DNA from: Pseudomonas sp. CFII64
GTDB taxonomy: Bacteria; Pseudomonadota; Gammaproteobacteria; Pseudomonadales; Pseudomonadaceae
Assembly: GCF_000416235.1 (NCBI RefSeq)
Contig: NZ_ATLO01000032.1
Location: forward strand, 1 to 64,000
Reading direction: 5' to 3'
DNA length: 64,000 nt
Made by a program: the position numbers and the translations under genes. Under the pieces are notes generated by a model, which saw only the letters and a list, made by a program, of their open reading frames with translations, was not told the DNA's origin and made no database searches. How positions within the stretch are numbered: the first letter of the stretch is position 1; each line of letters opens with the position of its first letter. Positions 29,292-37,828 of this stretch are shown in pieces.

Positions 29292-30767
29292 TTACTCTTT
29301 GTCGAGTTTGCCAACCAGCGACAGGGTGAAGTCGGCACCCATGTACTTGAAATGCGGCCGCACGTTCAGGTTGACGCGGTACCAGCCCGGCTCACCTTCA
29401 ACATCGCTGACGACAATTTTGGCGGCGCGCAACGGACGGCGGCCACGAACTTCAGCGCTGGGGTTTTCCTGATCCGCAATGTACTGACGAATCCATTTGT
29501 TCAATTCCTGCTCGAGATCCGTGCGCTCTTTCCAGGAGCCCAACTGCTCACGCTGCAGCACTTTCAGATAGTGAGCCAGACGATTGACGATCATCAGGTA
29601 AGGCAGCTGAGTGCCCAGCTTGTAATTGAACTCGGCATCTTTGCCTTCTTCACTGATGCCAAAGAATTTCGGCTTCTGGGCCGAACTGGCGGAGAAGAAC
29701 GCTGCGTTATCGCTGCCTTTACGCATGGTCAGGGCGATAAAACCCTCTTCGGCCAGCTCGTACTCGCGGCGATCGGAAACCAGCACTTCGGTCGGAATCT
29801 TGGTTTCGATTTCACCCATGCTCTGGAAGTGATGCAGCGGTAAATCTTCAACCGCACCACCGCTTTGCGGGCCGATGATATTCGGGCACCAGCGGAATTT
29901 GGCGAAGCTGTCGGTCAACCGCGTACCAAATGCGTAGGCGGTGTTGCCCCACAGATAATGCTCATGGCTATTGGCGACGTTTTCCCGGTAAACGAATGTC
30001 TTCACCGGATTTTCTTCAGGGTCGTAGGGGTTGCGCAGCAGGAAGCGCGGCATGGTCAAGCCGACGTAACGCGCGTCTTCCTGCTGGCGGAAACTTTGCC
30101 ATTTGGCGAACTGCGGGCCTTCGAAATGATCCTTTAGATCTTTCATGTCAGGCAGCCCGGTAAAGCTTTCCAGGCCAAAGAATTTGGGGCCCGCTGCTGC
30201 GATAAATGGCGCGTGAGACATGCAGGCGACGCTGGAAACGTACTGCAGGGTCTTGACGTCGGGTGAGCTAGGCGAGAAGAAATAGTTGGCAATGATCGCG
30301 CCAACTGGCTGGCCACCAAACTGACCGTACTCGGCGGTATAGATATGTTTGTACAGACCGGCCTGCATCACTTCGGGCGAGTCTTCGAAGTCGTCCAGCA
30401 AGTCTTGCTTGGAGACGTTCAGCACCTCAATCTTGATATTTTCGCGGAAGTTTGTGCGCTCAACCAGCAGCGACAGGCCACGCCATGAAGACTCCAGCGC
30501 CTGGAATTCCGGGTGGTGCAGGATCTCGTCCATTTGCCGACTGAGCTTGCCGTCGATCTCGGCAATCATGCGATCGACCAAGGCTTTTTTGACGGGTTCC
30601 TGGCTGTTATGAGGCTTGAGCAATTCTTCGATGAATGCCGCGACGCCGCGCTTGGCGATGCCATAGGCATCGTCGGTCGGTGTCAGGCTGGTTTGGGCAA
30701 TGATCTGGTCAAGTATGCCGAACTCGGTGGCTTCGCTGTTTTTCTGCTGTGCTGCACGGGTGCTCAT
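29292..30767 (-). CDS. tssC: Type VI secretion contractile sheath large subunit TssC (VipB)
   Basis: Sheath protein of 491 residues. Recognisable blocks: ALESSWRGLSLLVERT near residue 75, EYGQFGGQPVGAIIANY, and the C-terminal VEGEPGWYRVNLNVRPHFK. It co-polymerises with TssB around the Hcp tube and contracts to drive secretion. It lies 28 bases after tssB in the usual B-C order. Confidence 0.97.
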   Translation of the reverse strand: MSTRAAQQKNSEATEFGILDQIIAQTSLTPTDDAYGIAKRGVAAFIEELLKPHNSQEPVKKALVDRMIAEIDGKLSRQMDEILHHPEFQALESSWRGLSLLVERTNFRENIKIEVLNVSKQDLLDDFEDSPEVMQAGLYKHIYTAEYGQFGGQPVGAIIANYFFSPSSPDVKTLQYVSSVACMSHAPFIAAAGPKFFGLESFTGLPDMKDLKDHFEGPQFAKWQSFRQQEDARYVGLTMPRFLLRNPYDPEENPVKTFVYRENVANSHEHYLWGNTAYAFGTRLTDSFAKFRWCPNIIGPQSGGAVEDLPLHHFQSMGEIETKIPTEVLVSDRREYELAEEGFIALTMRKGSDNAAFFSASSAQKPKFFGISEEGKDAEFNYKLGTQLPYLMIVNRLAHYLKVLQREQLGSWKERTDLEQELNKWIRQYIADQENPSAEVRGRRPLRAAKIVVSDVEGEPGWYRVNLNVRPHFKYMGADFTLSLVGKLDKE

Positions 30768-30795
30768 GATATTGGCTTCCTTATCTATTACAGAC

Positions 30796-31302
30796 TCAAG
30801 CGTCCTTCGGGGCGGGCGCGTTCAGACCGATCTCGCCCAGCACACGAGCGCGCGAATCGTCATCCTCCAGCACGCTTTCGATCGCCTTGCGGAATGCCGG
30901 AGCATTACCAAGAGGTCCTTTGAGGGCCATCAATGCGTCGCGCAGCTCCATCAGTTTCTTCATCTCCGGCACTTGATCCACAAGGCTTGCCGGATTGAAG
31001 TCCTTCATCGAGTTGATACGCAGATCCATTGCCAACTCCTGAGAGTCGTCTTCGTCCTGCAAACGGTTTGACACACTCAAGGTCAGGCCCAGCTTCTGGT
31101 TGGCCAACACTTCGTCGAAGTTGTTTTTGTCGATGCTGACGGGCTTGCGGTCTTCCAGCTTGCGCTCGTCTGCCTGCTGGGTGAAATCGCCCAGCACCAG
31201 CAATTTCAGCGGCAGCTCAATTTCTTCCTGGGCACCGCCAATGGCGGGTTTGAACGTAATATTGATGCGTTCCTTTGGTGCTACCGAGCCTTCTTTGGCC
31301 AC
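30796..31302 (-). CDS. tssB: Type VI secretion contractile sheath small subunit TssB (VipA)
   Basis: Sheath protein of 168 residues. N-terminal strand block ERINITFKPAIGGAQEEIEL followed by LPLKLLVLGDFTQ, both diagnostic for TssB, then the RKPVSIDKNNFDEV segment and a helical C-terminus that interlocks with TssC. It starts 33 bases after tssA. Confidence 0.97.
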   Translation of the reverse strand: MAKEGSVAPKERINITFKPAIGGAQEEIELPLKLLVLGDFTQQADERKLEDRKPVSIDKNNFDEVLANQKLGLTLSVSNRLQDEDDSQELAMDLRINSMKDFNPASLVDQVPEMKKLMELRDALMALKGPLGNAPAFRKAIESVLEDDDSRARVLGEIGLNAPAPKDA

Positions 31303-31335
31303 AGTTTTTCTCCTTCACTGTTACGACCCGAGGGC

Positions 31336-32889
31336 CTATTCGAGTACCACTTCAAGGTCCAAGTGGCACAACCTGCGATAAATCTCGTCCTTGCGCTCCC
31401 GCACCTCGTGACCTTGGGGCAGTAACCCGTAACAGCCGTGGAGCAGGTGCAGGACTTCCAGAGCCAGGTCCGGCTCCCAGAGATGCAAGCCTGATTGCTG
31501 CAGCTGCTGATCAAGGGTTTCGAGCTGCGCCCTTGCCAGGTCGTATTTTTTGGCCTGGTGGCACAGACGGGCCAGGCTGAACTGCCAGAAAAACCGCTCA
31601 CGTCCGCCTTGAGCGCTCTGCAGTCCCTGCTTCATCTCCCGGACTGCAGCCTTTAAACCGCCCTTGCGCAACGTGGGGATGGTCTTCTCCAGCGCAAGTT
31701 GCCAGGCAGGTGCAGTCCCGGCGTCTTCCAGCTTCCTGGGCGCAGCGATTGGCTGGACACGCGGCATGACATGCGTAGTGATCCAGTCCCGGGTCTCGAC
31801 GTTCGCGAACTCCACGCCATCGTGGAAGCGCAGCTCAACGATCCCTGGCAGCCGTAGCAGAAATAGCGCGAAATGAATCTCCAGCTCTTGTTTGGCAACC
31901 TCGGCATCAAGAGCATCGAGACACTCCCAGACCATGCGCTGACCATCAAACCAGAACGGCGCTCGAGCGATGCTGGCTTCAAGCTGGACGAGCAGATCCG
32001 CGTACTGCCCCTGCTCGAACAGGCTGCGGTAGCTTTTGAGCTTGTCTGGCGGTGGCGCTCGAAGATCAGTCATTCGCTCCGCGTTCTGCTGAGGCACTGA
32101 AGTTATCGACAGCCAGGTCAGCGTTCGATTGAGCCGCAACGCTCGAGGATCGGTCGCATTCTGGCGCAACCACCAGGTACACAACGCGAGGCCATTTTCC
32201 TGCTGTCCTCGCAGTGCCTTTTGCGCATCTTTTTCGTTTTCGATCACAGAGTCGCCGGTAAACCACTGCGCGGCGGTCTGCTTGACCTGCGCTATCGCAG
32301 CTTCTACCGGACCGGGTTCAGGCCGGTTATCCGAGGCACGCTGGACCATGCTCGCCAGACGCCTGCGCAGCGGCAATATCAGCGGGGCCTCAGCCTTCAG
32401 GTGTTGCGTAAGAACCGCATCCAGTTCCTCAAGCAGCTTTACCAACTGGCGGAATACCTCCAGTTGATCCTTTACGGGAACACTGGAGTCCAGCACCTTT
32501 TCGAGTCGCATGATCAACCAGCTGATCGCAGCCGAACGCGTTCTCGATTTGGCGGGGTGAATCTGCGCCCAGTGGTGCGTGCAAAAATGGCAAAGCATGC
32601 CGAAACCGGCAACCAGCCCCGCAAATGACTGAAGCTGGTAAAGCGCCCAGCTCAACCAGCAGGCAACGCGAATATCCTTGGAGAGGCTCGCGAGAATCAC
32701 CTCGCTGTGCTCCTGAACCTTTTGCCAGTCGACCTTGCCGGTTTCATGCAGAGCCAACGCCTTTCCCAGCTCGACCTCAAGCGCCTCGTACTCTGGCGAA
32801 TAACGAGCATCCAGCCCTGCATAATCGCCTTTGGAAATCGGTGTCTGAGCGATTTTCAGATAGCGAGCAGTACCGTTAGTTGGGGACAT
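31336..32889 (-). CDS. tssA: Type VI secretion protein TssA
   Basis: Protein of 517 residues with an N-terminal ImpA domain (about residues 20-140, including DIRVACWLSWALYQLQSFAGL) and a long C-terminal part of the VasJ/TssA type (WQLALEKTIPTLRKGGLKAA, then FFWQFSLARLCHQAKKYDLA). It coordinates baseplate docking and sheath/tube extension. It is the first gene of the minus-strand T6SS operon and is divergent from hcp. Confidence 0.92.
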   Translation of the reverse strand: MSPTNGTARYLKIAQTPISKGDYAGLDARYSPEYEALEVELGKALALHETGKVDWQKVQEHSEVILASLSKDIRVACWLSWALYQLQSFAGLVAGFGMLCHFCTHHWAQIHPAKSRTRSAAISWLIMRLEKVLDSSVPVKDQLEVFRQLVKLLEELDAVLTQHLKAEAPLILPLRRRLASMVQRASDNRPEPGPVEAAIAQVKQTAAQWFTGDSVIENEKDAQKALRGQQENGLALCTWWLRQNATDPRALRLNRTLTWLSITSVPQQNAERMTDLRAPPPDKLKSYRSLFEQGQYADLLVQLEASIARAPFWFDGQRMVWECLDALDAEVAKQELEIHFALFLLRLPGIVELRFHDGVEFANVETRDWITTHVMPRVQPIAAPRKLEDAGTAPAWQLALEKTIPTLRKGGLKAAVREMKQGLQSAQGGRERFFWQFSLARLCHQAKKYDLARAQLETLDQQLQQSGLHLWEPDLALEVLHLLHGCYGLLPQGHEVRERKDEIYRRLCHLDLEVVLE

Positions 32890-33333
32890 AGCTTTTAGAC
32901 TTCGCTAGAACAGGCATGGAGAAACATCAAAGAGGCATAACAATCAGCACGACAAAATAAACAAACCAGGAGATATGTTTAAACATGTTTGAAATTCACA
33001 AACCCCGTCAGAATTACCTGTAATCGAGCCTGAGCAAGTGCGGCAATACTAGCCAGCAAAAGCCAGAACACGCAAGAAAAAAAGCCGAGAAAATAGATAA
33101 TTAATACATCGAACAACATCACACAAACTTTAATGAATTTTCCTACACTATCGTACAAATACGGACTACAGAGCCGCACAGATAAAAGTCGTAGAGTGCG
33201 CCAGCTTGTCGAAGCTGCATCGCCGACAATCAAAATTCTGCTTCTTACAAGTGCGGCAAGTACATAGCCATCACGGCATTTCTTTGTTGAGAAGCACCGT
33301 TAAATACCCTTACTACAAGCCAGGAGTGCACCG
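32890..33333. promoter_or_regulatory. Divergent T6SS promoter region tssA / hcp
   Basis: This 444-base AT-rich spacer must carry the promoters for both the tssA operon and hcp. The most striking element is ATGTTTAAACAT (32975-32986), a perfect 12-bp palindrome overlapped by a second one, AAACATGTTT (32981-32990). It lies about 90 bases upstream of tssA and is a plausible operator. I looked for a -24/-12 (sigma-54) promoter and found only a poor match near hcp. No credible gene lies here. Confidence 0.5.
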
Positions 33334-33852
33334 ATGCCAACACCAGCGTATCTAACCATCAAGGGAACCAAACAAGGGCTTATTACCGAGGGCACCTTTA
33401 CATCGGACTCCGTGGGCAATATCTATCAGGAAGGCCACGAAGACGAAATCCTGGTCCAGGCTTTCGACCACCAGGTCATCATTCCTCGTGATCCGCAGTC
33501 AGGCCAGCCAACGGGCCAGCGCATACACAAGCCTTTGATGATCACCAAGGTGTTCGACAAGTCTTCACCGCTGATCTTTACTGCACTTACGACAGGCGAA
33601 CTGCTGACTGAATGTGAGTTGAAGTGGTACCGCACCTCTGCCGAAGGCAATCAGCAGCATTACTTCACCATCAAACTGGAGGACGCAATCATCGTCGACG
33701 TGACGTCCCGCATGCCCAATTGCCAGGATCCTGGCCAGTCGCACTTCACGCATCTGGAAGACGTGTACTTCACCTACCGTAAAATCATCTGGACCCATGA
33801 AGTATCCGGCACGTCTGGCTCCGATGACTGGCGCGTCCCTGTAGCGAGCTAA
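33334..33852 (+). CDS. hcp: Type VI secretion tube protein Hcp
   Basis: Protein of 172 residues, the usual Hcp length. Family blocks: MPTPAYLTIKGTKQGLITEG, then HKPLMITKVFDKSSPLIFTAL, and the C-terminal HLEDVYFTYRKIIWTHEV. It stacks as hexameric rings to form the inner tube and is also secreted. CCAGGAG precedes the ATG. It is a single-gene unit ended by a strong terminator. No vgrG or effector gene accompanies it, so spikes and cargo must be encoded elsewhere. Confidence 0.96.
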   Translation: MPTPAYLTIKGTKQGLITEGTFTSDSVGNIYQEGHEDEILVQAFDHQVIIPRDPQSGQPTGQRIHKPLMITKVFDKSSPLIFTALTTGELLTECELKWYRTSAEGNQQHYFTIKLEDAIIVDVTSRMPNCQDPGQSHFTHLEDVYFTYRKIIWTHEVSGTSGSDDWRVPVAS

Positions 33853-33876
33853 ATCCCGCGCTACGACACGCTAAAT

Positions 33877-33917
33877 AAAAAAGGGCACCCAGCATAAAGC
33901 TGGCGTGCCCTTTTTTG
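33877..33917 (+). terminator. Intrinsic terminator of hcp
   Basis: A GC-rich stem (AAGGGCAC at 33881-33888 with GTGCCCTT at 33905-33912) is followed by TTTTTT, and preceded by an A-run, so it may work in both directions. Confidence 0.85.
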
Positions 33918-34025
33918 TGCTCGTTATTTTTTATGACAGCGCCGCTATTCATCTGCGAAATTTCCCACAACAAAGCAGCCTTGCGCCTACATCTATCTGG
34001 CCGTGATTTGAGCAACTATGGCTCT

Positions 34026-34058
34026 CAGCTATTGCACAGAAACGCTTTGCAATAGCTG
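34026..34058. repeat. Perfect 11-bp inverted repeat upstream of the tssF scar
   Basis: CAGCTATTGCA (34026-34036) and TGCAATAGCTG (34048-34058) form a perfect stem with an 11-base loop. No T-run follows (GCTTTC), so it is a poor terminator; it may be an operator or a mobile-element trace. Confidence 0.6.
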
Positions 34059-34138
34059 GCTTTCACATAAAGCCTTGCATGCGCTTGTAATTTCAGGCGT
34101 CAACCGCTCGCCATGCCTTATAGCTTTCGGGTTCAACC

Positions 34139-34571
34139 GTGTCGTTCAAAGACTATTATCAAAGTGAACTTAGCGCTCTACGCCAACATGCATCGTTGCT
34201 GAGCCAACGTCATCCGGCATTGAAGGCATTCTTCGCTCAAAACACTCGCGATCCTGATGTCGAGCGTTTGATGGAAGGCGTGTCATTCCTGACAGGCCGG
34301 CTCAGGCAGAAAATCGATGATGAGTATCCGGAAATCACTTGTCGAGCACCCCACCGGCCGCCGCGTGGGTTATCAGGAAAACACCGGGCCGTGGTCGCTG
34401 TTTCGCCTGATCGAACGCCTGGACAGCGAGTTCCACAGCGGCCGCGACGTGTTGATGCTCAAGGCCAATATCGAAGGTCGTCGAGTCAATTACCTATTGA
34501 TGAGCCAGCGTTCGCCGAATCCGTTTGAGTTGGGAGAGTTGCGCGGGTTTCGCTTACCGGCGGTGCTGTAA
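34139..34571 (+). pseudogene. Deletion scar: 5' end of a second tssF joined to 3' end of a second tssM
   Basis: From GTG 34139 to about 34339 the frame encodes 67 residues that match the TssF N-terminus (MSFKDYYQSELSALRQ, then DPDVERLMEGVSFLTGRLRQ). At 34340 homology stops abruptly, and from about 34341 a frame shifted by one encodes 76 residues matching the TssM C-terminus (ENTGPWSLFRLIERLD, then NYLLMSQRSPNPF), ending at TAA 34569-34571. The fusion is out of frame, so no TssF-TssM chimera is made; the tssF frame runs on to 34528 with unrelated sequence. Both pieces lie on the plus strand in the order expected of a T6SS operon, so one internal deletion removed everything between. Both pieces differ clearly from the intact paralogues in this window, so this is not a recent local duplication. 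Confidence 0.88.
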
Positions 34572-34721
34572 TGGCTGGCCGTCGAGGCCACACCTTGTTG
34601 CATTTGGCCGCTTCAAACATCTCCAACAATAGTGATAAATACCGCACTTGCGCTCTGCCGGACCTTTAACCTTTGCGTCGTCGTTCATTCAACGACCGGA
34701 TTTGACGATCCGCTGGTACGG

Positions 34722-34852
34722 ATGTAGCAGAGACCATGTTATGGCGGCTGCACGTGGGAGATCTTCGGATCTACCGGGTTCCTGTACCTCCGGTTCGTCA
34801 ACCTGCGTTCAGCCGCCACCTGTTTGCTTGACGACATCTCAGGTGGTCTCAT
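34722..34852 (+). ncRNA. Candidate structured RNA / 5' leader element
   Basis: This region can fold into a closed multi-branch structure. Outer helix GAGACCA (34730-34736) pairs with TGGTCTC (34844-34850). Inner helix TGGCGGCTG (34742-34750) pairs with CAGCCGCCA (34810-34818). Inside are a UUCG-capped hairpin, AGATC-TTCG-GATCT (34759-34772), and a second hairpin, ACCGG (34773-34777) with CCGGT (34790-34794). All helices are perfect. The element ends 24 bases before the ATG of the next gene. Whether it is a cis-regulator, a small RNA or a DNA repeat cannot be told from sequence; I do not recognise it as a named riboswitch class. Confidence 0.55.
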
Positions 34853-34873
34853 TTGGTATAGGAGCTTTCATCA

Positions 34874-35164
34874 ATGCCTAACAACCCCAATTCTCCACGC
34901 TACATCCCCCTAACCCAACACGGCCTCGACGGCACTGTCCTGCTGCTCGACAGTCAGGCGCCGCTCAAAGACCTGCACGCCTGCGTCGATTTGCGGGTGC
35001 GGCTGGCGACGGAGTTTCTCGACGCGGTGTCGAGCGGCAAATCTGGCAGCGCAGACGATTACGACTTGAGCGCCATGGCGGGTACGGCTCATCTACTCAT
35101 GCAGGAGGCCTGCGATGTGAGTCGCGTGATTGAACAGCGCCTGTGGGAAGCCAACCCGGCCTGA
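34874..35164 (+). CDS. Small Pseudomonas protein, DUF3077/DUF6124-like
   Basis: Protein of 96 residues without signal or membrane segment. The C-terminal two thirds look helical (LHACVDLRVRLATEFLDAV, then TAHLLMQEACDVSRVIEQRL). The layout, a short variable start followed by two amphipathic helices, resembles the small DUF3077/DUF6124 proteins that are abundant in Pseudomonas, but the match is by overall pattern only. ATAGGAG lies about eight bases before the ATG, directly after the folded element. Function unknown. Confidence 0.65.
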   Translation: MPNNPNSPRYIPLTQHGLDGTVLLLDSQAPLKDLHACVDLRVRLATEFLDAVSSGKSGSADDYDLSAMAGTAHLLMQEACDVSRVIEQRLWEANPA

Positions 35165-35171
35165 ACACGAA

Positions 35172-35213
35172 CAAAAAACGGGCACCCAACCTCGTTGGTG
35201 TGCCCGTTCTTTC
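35172..35213. terminator. Bidirectional terminator between the small gene and hup
   Basis: A long stem (AACGGGCACCCAAC at 35177-35190 with GTTGGTGTGCCCGTT at 35194-35208). On the minus strand it is followed by TTTTTTG, so it is strongest for hup; on the plus strand only TCTTTC follows. Confidence 0.82.
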
Positions 35214-35246
35214 ACTGCTCGCCTTGCGAAGGCGTACAGCGGGTGT

Positions 35247-35522
35247 CTATGGATTCACGCTGTCCTTGAGTGACTTGCCGGGTTTGAAGGCTACCGTGTT
35301 GCTGGCCTTGATTTTCACAGGCTCGCCCGTCTGCGGGTTTTTGCCGGTGCGGGCGCCGCGATGGCGTTGCAGGAAGGTGCCGAAGCCGACGAGCGTGACG
35401 CTGTCCTTGCGGTGCAGGGCGCCGGTTATTTCTTCGAGGACGGCATTAAGAACGCGGTTGGCTTGTTCTTTGGTGAGGTCCGCCTTTTCAGCAATGGCGG
35501 CTGCAAGTTCTGGTTTACGCAT
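35247..35522 (-). CDS. hup: HU-family DNA-binding protein
   Basis: Nucleoid protein of 91 residues. The HU/IHF fold is complete: MRKPELAAAIAEKADLTKEQ, then DSVTLVGFGTFLQRHRGAR, with the arm motif RTGKNPQTGEPVKI and the end FKPGKSLKDSVN. AAAAGAGG precedes the ATG on the minus strand. It is a monocistronic gene ended by a good terminator. It is an HU type rather than IHF, judged by the GFGTF region and arm; which of the several Pseudomonas HU paralogues it is was judged from gene context only. Confidence 0.94.
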   Translation of the reverse strand: MRKPELAAAIAEKADLTKEQANRVLNAVLEEITGALHRKDSVTLVGFGTFLQRHRGARTGKNPQTGEPVKIKASNTVAFKPGKSLKDSVNP

Positions 35523-35710
35523 ATGAAGCCTCTTTTACGGTTTTTTGTTTTTATGTCCCGCGCTGCTCTTCCCGAACAGCCCAAGGCGCCGCAACGGCTC
35601 TACGTGGCGGCAGTCAATAGTGAGGATGGCATGCCGTACAGGCCCGCGCCAGTGCGGGCTTGCGGTTTATGCGAACAAAAACGCGGCTTATCCGACAGAA
35701 CGACCCTTAT

Positions 35711-36859
35711 TTACGCCAGCAGCGCCGGGAGCGTCTTGTTGAGGGCAAGCTTTTCCATCACGGCGGTGCCGGTCAGCGCGTAGCCGAGCAGGTTGCCGTC
35801 CGCGTCGTGACACAGCGCCTTGATATCAGCGCCCTGCCCTTCGACCGTCCACACACCTTCAGTCCCGCGTGGCGGCGGAGAGACTACCAGCGGGCAAACC
35901 GGAGTTTTGACCGTGATTGGCATCGGGCCATATTTAACCGCCGTCGGGGTGCCAGCCAGGGTTTGTGCCAGCGCCCGGGCGCAGCTCATCAGCGGCATGA
36001 CGTAAAGCAGGTTCAGGCCATCGACTTCCGCACAATCGCCCAACGCGTAGATGTTGGCGTGGGAGGTTTGCAGGTGGCGGTCGACGAGGATGCCCCGGCT
36101 GGTCTGCAGGCCCGCCGCCGCTGCGAGATCGACCCGTGGCCGCAGGCCAATGGCTGACACCACCAGGTCGCAGGCAATCACTTCGCCATCCGACAGATGC
36201 GCTTCGAGCCCGTTGTCAGTGCGCAGCAGGCGGGTCAGGACCGGCCCGAGGTGGAAGCGCGCGCCGAGGCTTTCGAGGCCTGTGCGAACCGCAGCTGCTG
36301 CGGCCGGGTGCAGCAAGGTGGGCATGACTTGCTCACAAGGCGCAACCAGATCGACTTCGTAACCGCCCAGGATCAGGTCGTTGGCGAATTCACAGCCGAT
36401 CAGGCCGGCACCGAGGATCAACACGCGCCGCTTGCCTGCGGCTGCGTCACGAAACAGCGCGTAATCTTCCAGATCATTGATCGGGAAAACGGCGTCAGCT
36501 GCATCGCCTTCGATAGGTACGCGAATGGTTTCCGCGCCCCAGGCCAGGATCAGGTCGCGGTAATGCACCGCTTCTTCGCCGATCCACAGGCGTTTGTGCC
36601 CCGCATCGATGCCGCTGATGCGTGTATGGCTGCGCACTTCGGCGTTGAGTTGCACGGCCATGACGCCCGCTTCGGCCATGCTCAGGCCGTCGGCGGGTTT
36701 GTTTTTGCCGAAGCCGGTGGAGAGCATCGGCTTGGAATACGAGCGACCGTCATCGGCGGTGATCAATAGCAGCGGCGTTTCGCTATCGAGCTTGCGAAAT
36801 TCCCGGGCCAGGTTGTAGCCCGCCAGGCCGGTGCCAATTATCACGACAGGTGCGTTCAT
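35711..36859 (-). CDS. Rubredoxin-NAD(+) reductase
   Basis: FAD flavoprotein of 382 residues. N-terminal FAD motif [20 protein letters not shown] (residues 5-24), a second dinucleotide motif [17 protein letters not shown] near residue 145 for NAD(P)H, and the C-terminal FAD motif [14 protein letters not shown]. It passes electrons from NADH to the rubredoxin encoded 38 bases upstream on the same strand. Such pairs feed alkane hydroxylases or oxidative-stress enzymes; no alkane monooxygenase gene is in this window, so the final acceptor is unknown. Confidence 0.93.
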   Translation of the reverse strand: MNAPVVIIGTGLAGYNLAREFRKLDSETPLLLITADDGRSYSKPMLSTGFGKNKPADGLSMAEAGVMAVQLNAEVRSHTRISGIDAGHKRLWIGEEAVHYRDLILAWGAETIRVPIEGDAADAVFPINDLEDYALFRDAAAGKRRVLILGAGLIGCEFANDLILGGYEVDLVAPCEQVMPTLLHPAAAAAVRTGLESLGARFHLGPVLTRLLRTDNGLEAHLSDGEVIACDLVVSAIGLRPRVDLAAAAGLQTSRGILVDRHLQTSHANIYALGDCAEVDGLNLLYVMPLMSCARALAQTLAGTPTAVKYGPMPITVKTPVCPLVVSPPPRGTEGVWTVEGQGADIKALCHDADGNLLGYALTGTAVMEKLALNKTLPALLA

Positions 36860-36897
36860 GGGGTTTTCCAGGAAGTTAAGGACGGTTCAAGCCTGAA

Positions 36898-37065
36898 TCA
36901 GTTGATTTCGATCATTTCGAAATCCATTTTGCCGACGCCGCAATCCGGGCACAGCCAGTCTTCAGGGACGTCTTGCCACAGCGTGCCCGGCGCGATGCCG
37001 TCATCCGGCCAGCCATCGGCTTCGTTGTAGATCAGGCCACAGACAATGCATTGCCACTTTTTCAT
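36898..37065 (-). CDS. rubA: Rubredoxin
   Basis: Protein of 55 residues with one iron site made by four cysteines, C6 and C9 (CIVCG) and C39 and C42 (CPDCG), and the conserved aromatic core (W4, Y13, W30, W37). ATG at 37065 gives the canonical short rubredoxin; the longer open frame upstream to 37173 lacks family similarity. Electron carrier between the adjacent reductase and an unidentified oxidase. Confidence 0.95.
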   Translation of the reverse strand: MKKWQCIVCGLIYNEADGWPDDGIAPGTLWQDVPEDWLCPDCGVGKMDFEMIEIN

Positions 37066-37267
37066 CGGAATTTCTCTCAGGTTTTCAGGGTGTCGCCGGC
37101 ATGGCGGTCGATGGGTATCGCGCTTGCCACCGTGCTCAGGGCGTTTTGTACTGATCGGGACGCCCAGATGCAAGCCCGATCATTGTTGCGGCGCGTCGTG
37201 GGTCATCGGTTGCGACGGTCAATCATGCTAAGCTCGCCGCCTTTATAAACGCCAATATCTGCTTATT

Positions 37268-37828
37268 GTGACCCAGCAAACACCCGTATTTCCCACCCCG
37301 ATCTGGCTGGAGCGCGAGTCTCTCATCGAGACGCCTGCGCCCGTGGTCCTTGAGTGGCTGTTCCATGAGGATTCCCTGACGCGCCGACTGACCGCGCTGT
37401 CGGGCAATCGCTTTAGTGTCACGCCGCTTTTCGAGGGCTGGCAACCGCTTCGCGACGACGAGTGCGCGGCGTTGAATCTGCCTGAACGCAGCATCGGCTG
37501 GGTTCGCGAGGTGTATCTGCGTGGCCATGACGAAAAGTGGGTGTTCGCCCGCAGCGTCGCGGCGCGCAGTGCCTTGCAGGAAGGCGGCTTGAATATGGAC
37601 GAGCTGGGCACGCGTTCACTGGGCGAATTGCTGTTCTGCGACGAGGCCTTCCTGCGCGGCCCCTTGCAGATCTGTCATTACCCGACGGCCTGGCTGCCGA
37701 CGCCGGACGCCGCCGACAATCTATGGGGACGCCGCTCGTGCTTCAGTCGCGGCCCGTTGAAAATACTGGTCGCCGAAGTGTTCTTGCCAACACTCTGGCA
37801 GGCAATTCACACCGGGGAACACTGCTGA
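37268..37828 (+). CDS. ubiC: Chorismate pyruvate-lyase
   Basis: Protein of 186 residues that makes 4-hydroxybenzoate from chorismate, the first committed step of ubiquinone synthesis. Visible family features: [15 protein letters not shown] near the start, the arginine-containing WVREVYLRG in the middle, and [21 protein letters not shown] at the end. It starts with GTG at 37268. Its stop overlaps the ubiA start by one base, so the two steps are made together. Confidence 0.94.
   Translation: MTQQTPVFPTPIWLERESLIETPAPVVLEWLFHEDSLTRRLTALSGNRFSVTPLFEGWQPLRDDECAALNLPERSIGWVREVYLRGHDEKWVFARSVAARSALQEGGLNMDELGTRSLGELLFCDEAFLRGPLQICHYPTAWLPTPDAADNLWGRRSCFSRGPLKILVAEVFLPTLWQAIHTGEHC

Noticed and set aside
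32979..33233. 84-residue minus-strand frame with a hydrophobic segment upstream of tssA
   Set aside because: No ribosome site, no family similarity, lies in an AT-rich promoter region; more likely chance.
33234..33333. Possible sigma-54 promoter before hcp (CGGCATTTCTTTGTTG)
   Set aside because: The -12 element is poor and the spacing is off, so I do not claim it.
34317..34571. TssM-tail frame as an independent gene
   Set aside because: It has no proper start and is only the last 76 codons of a tssM; treated as part of the deletion scar.
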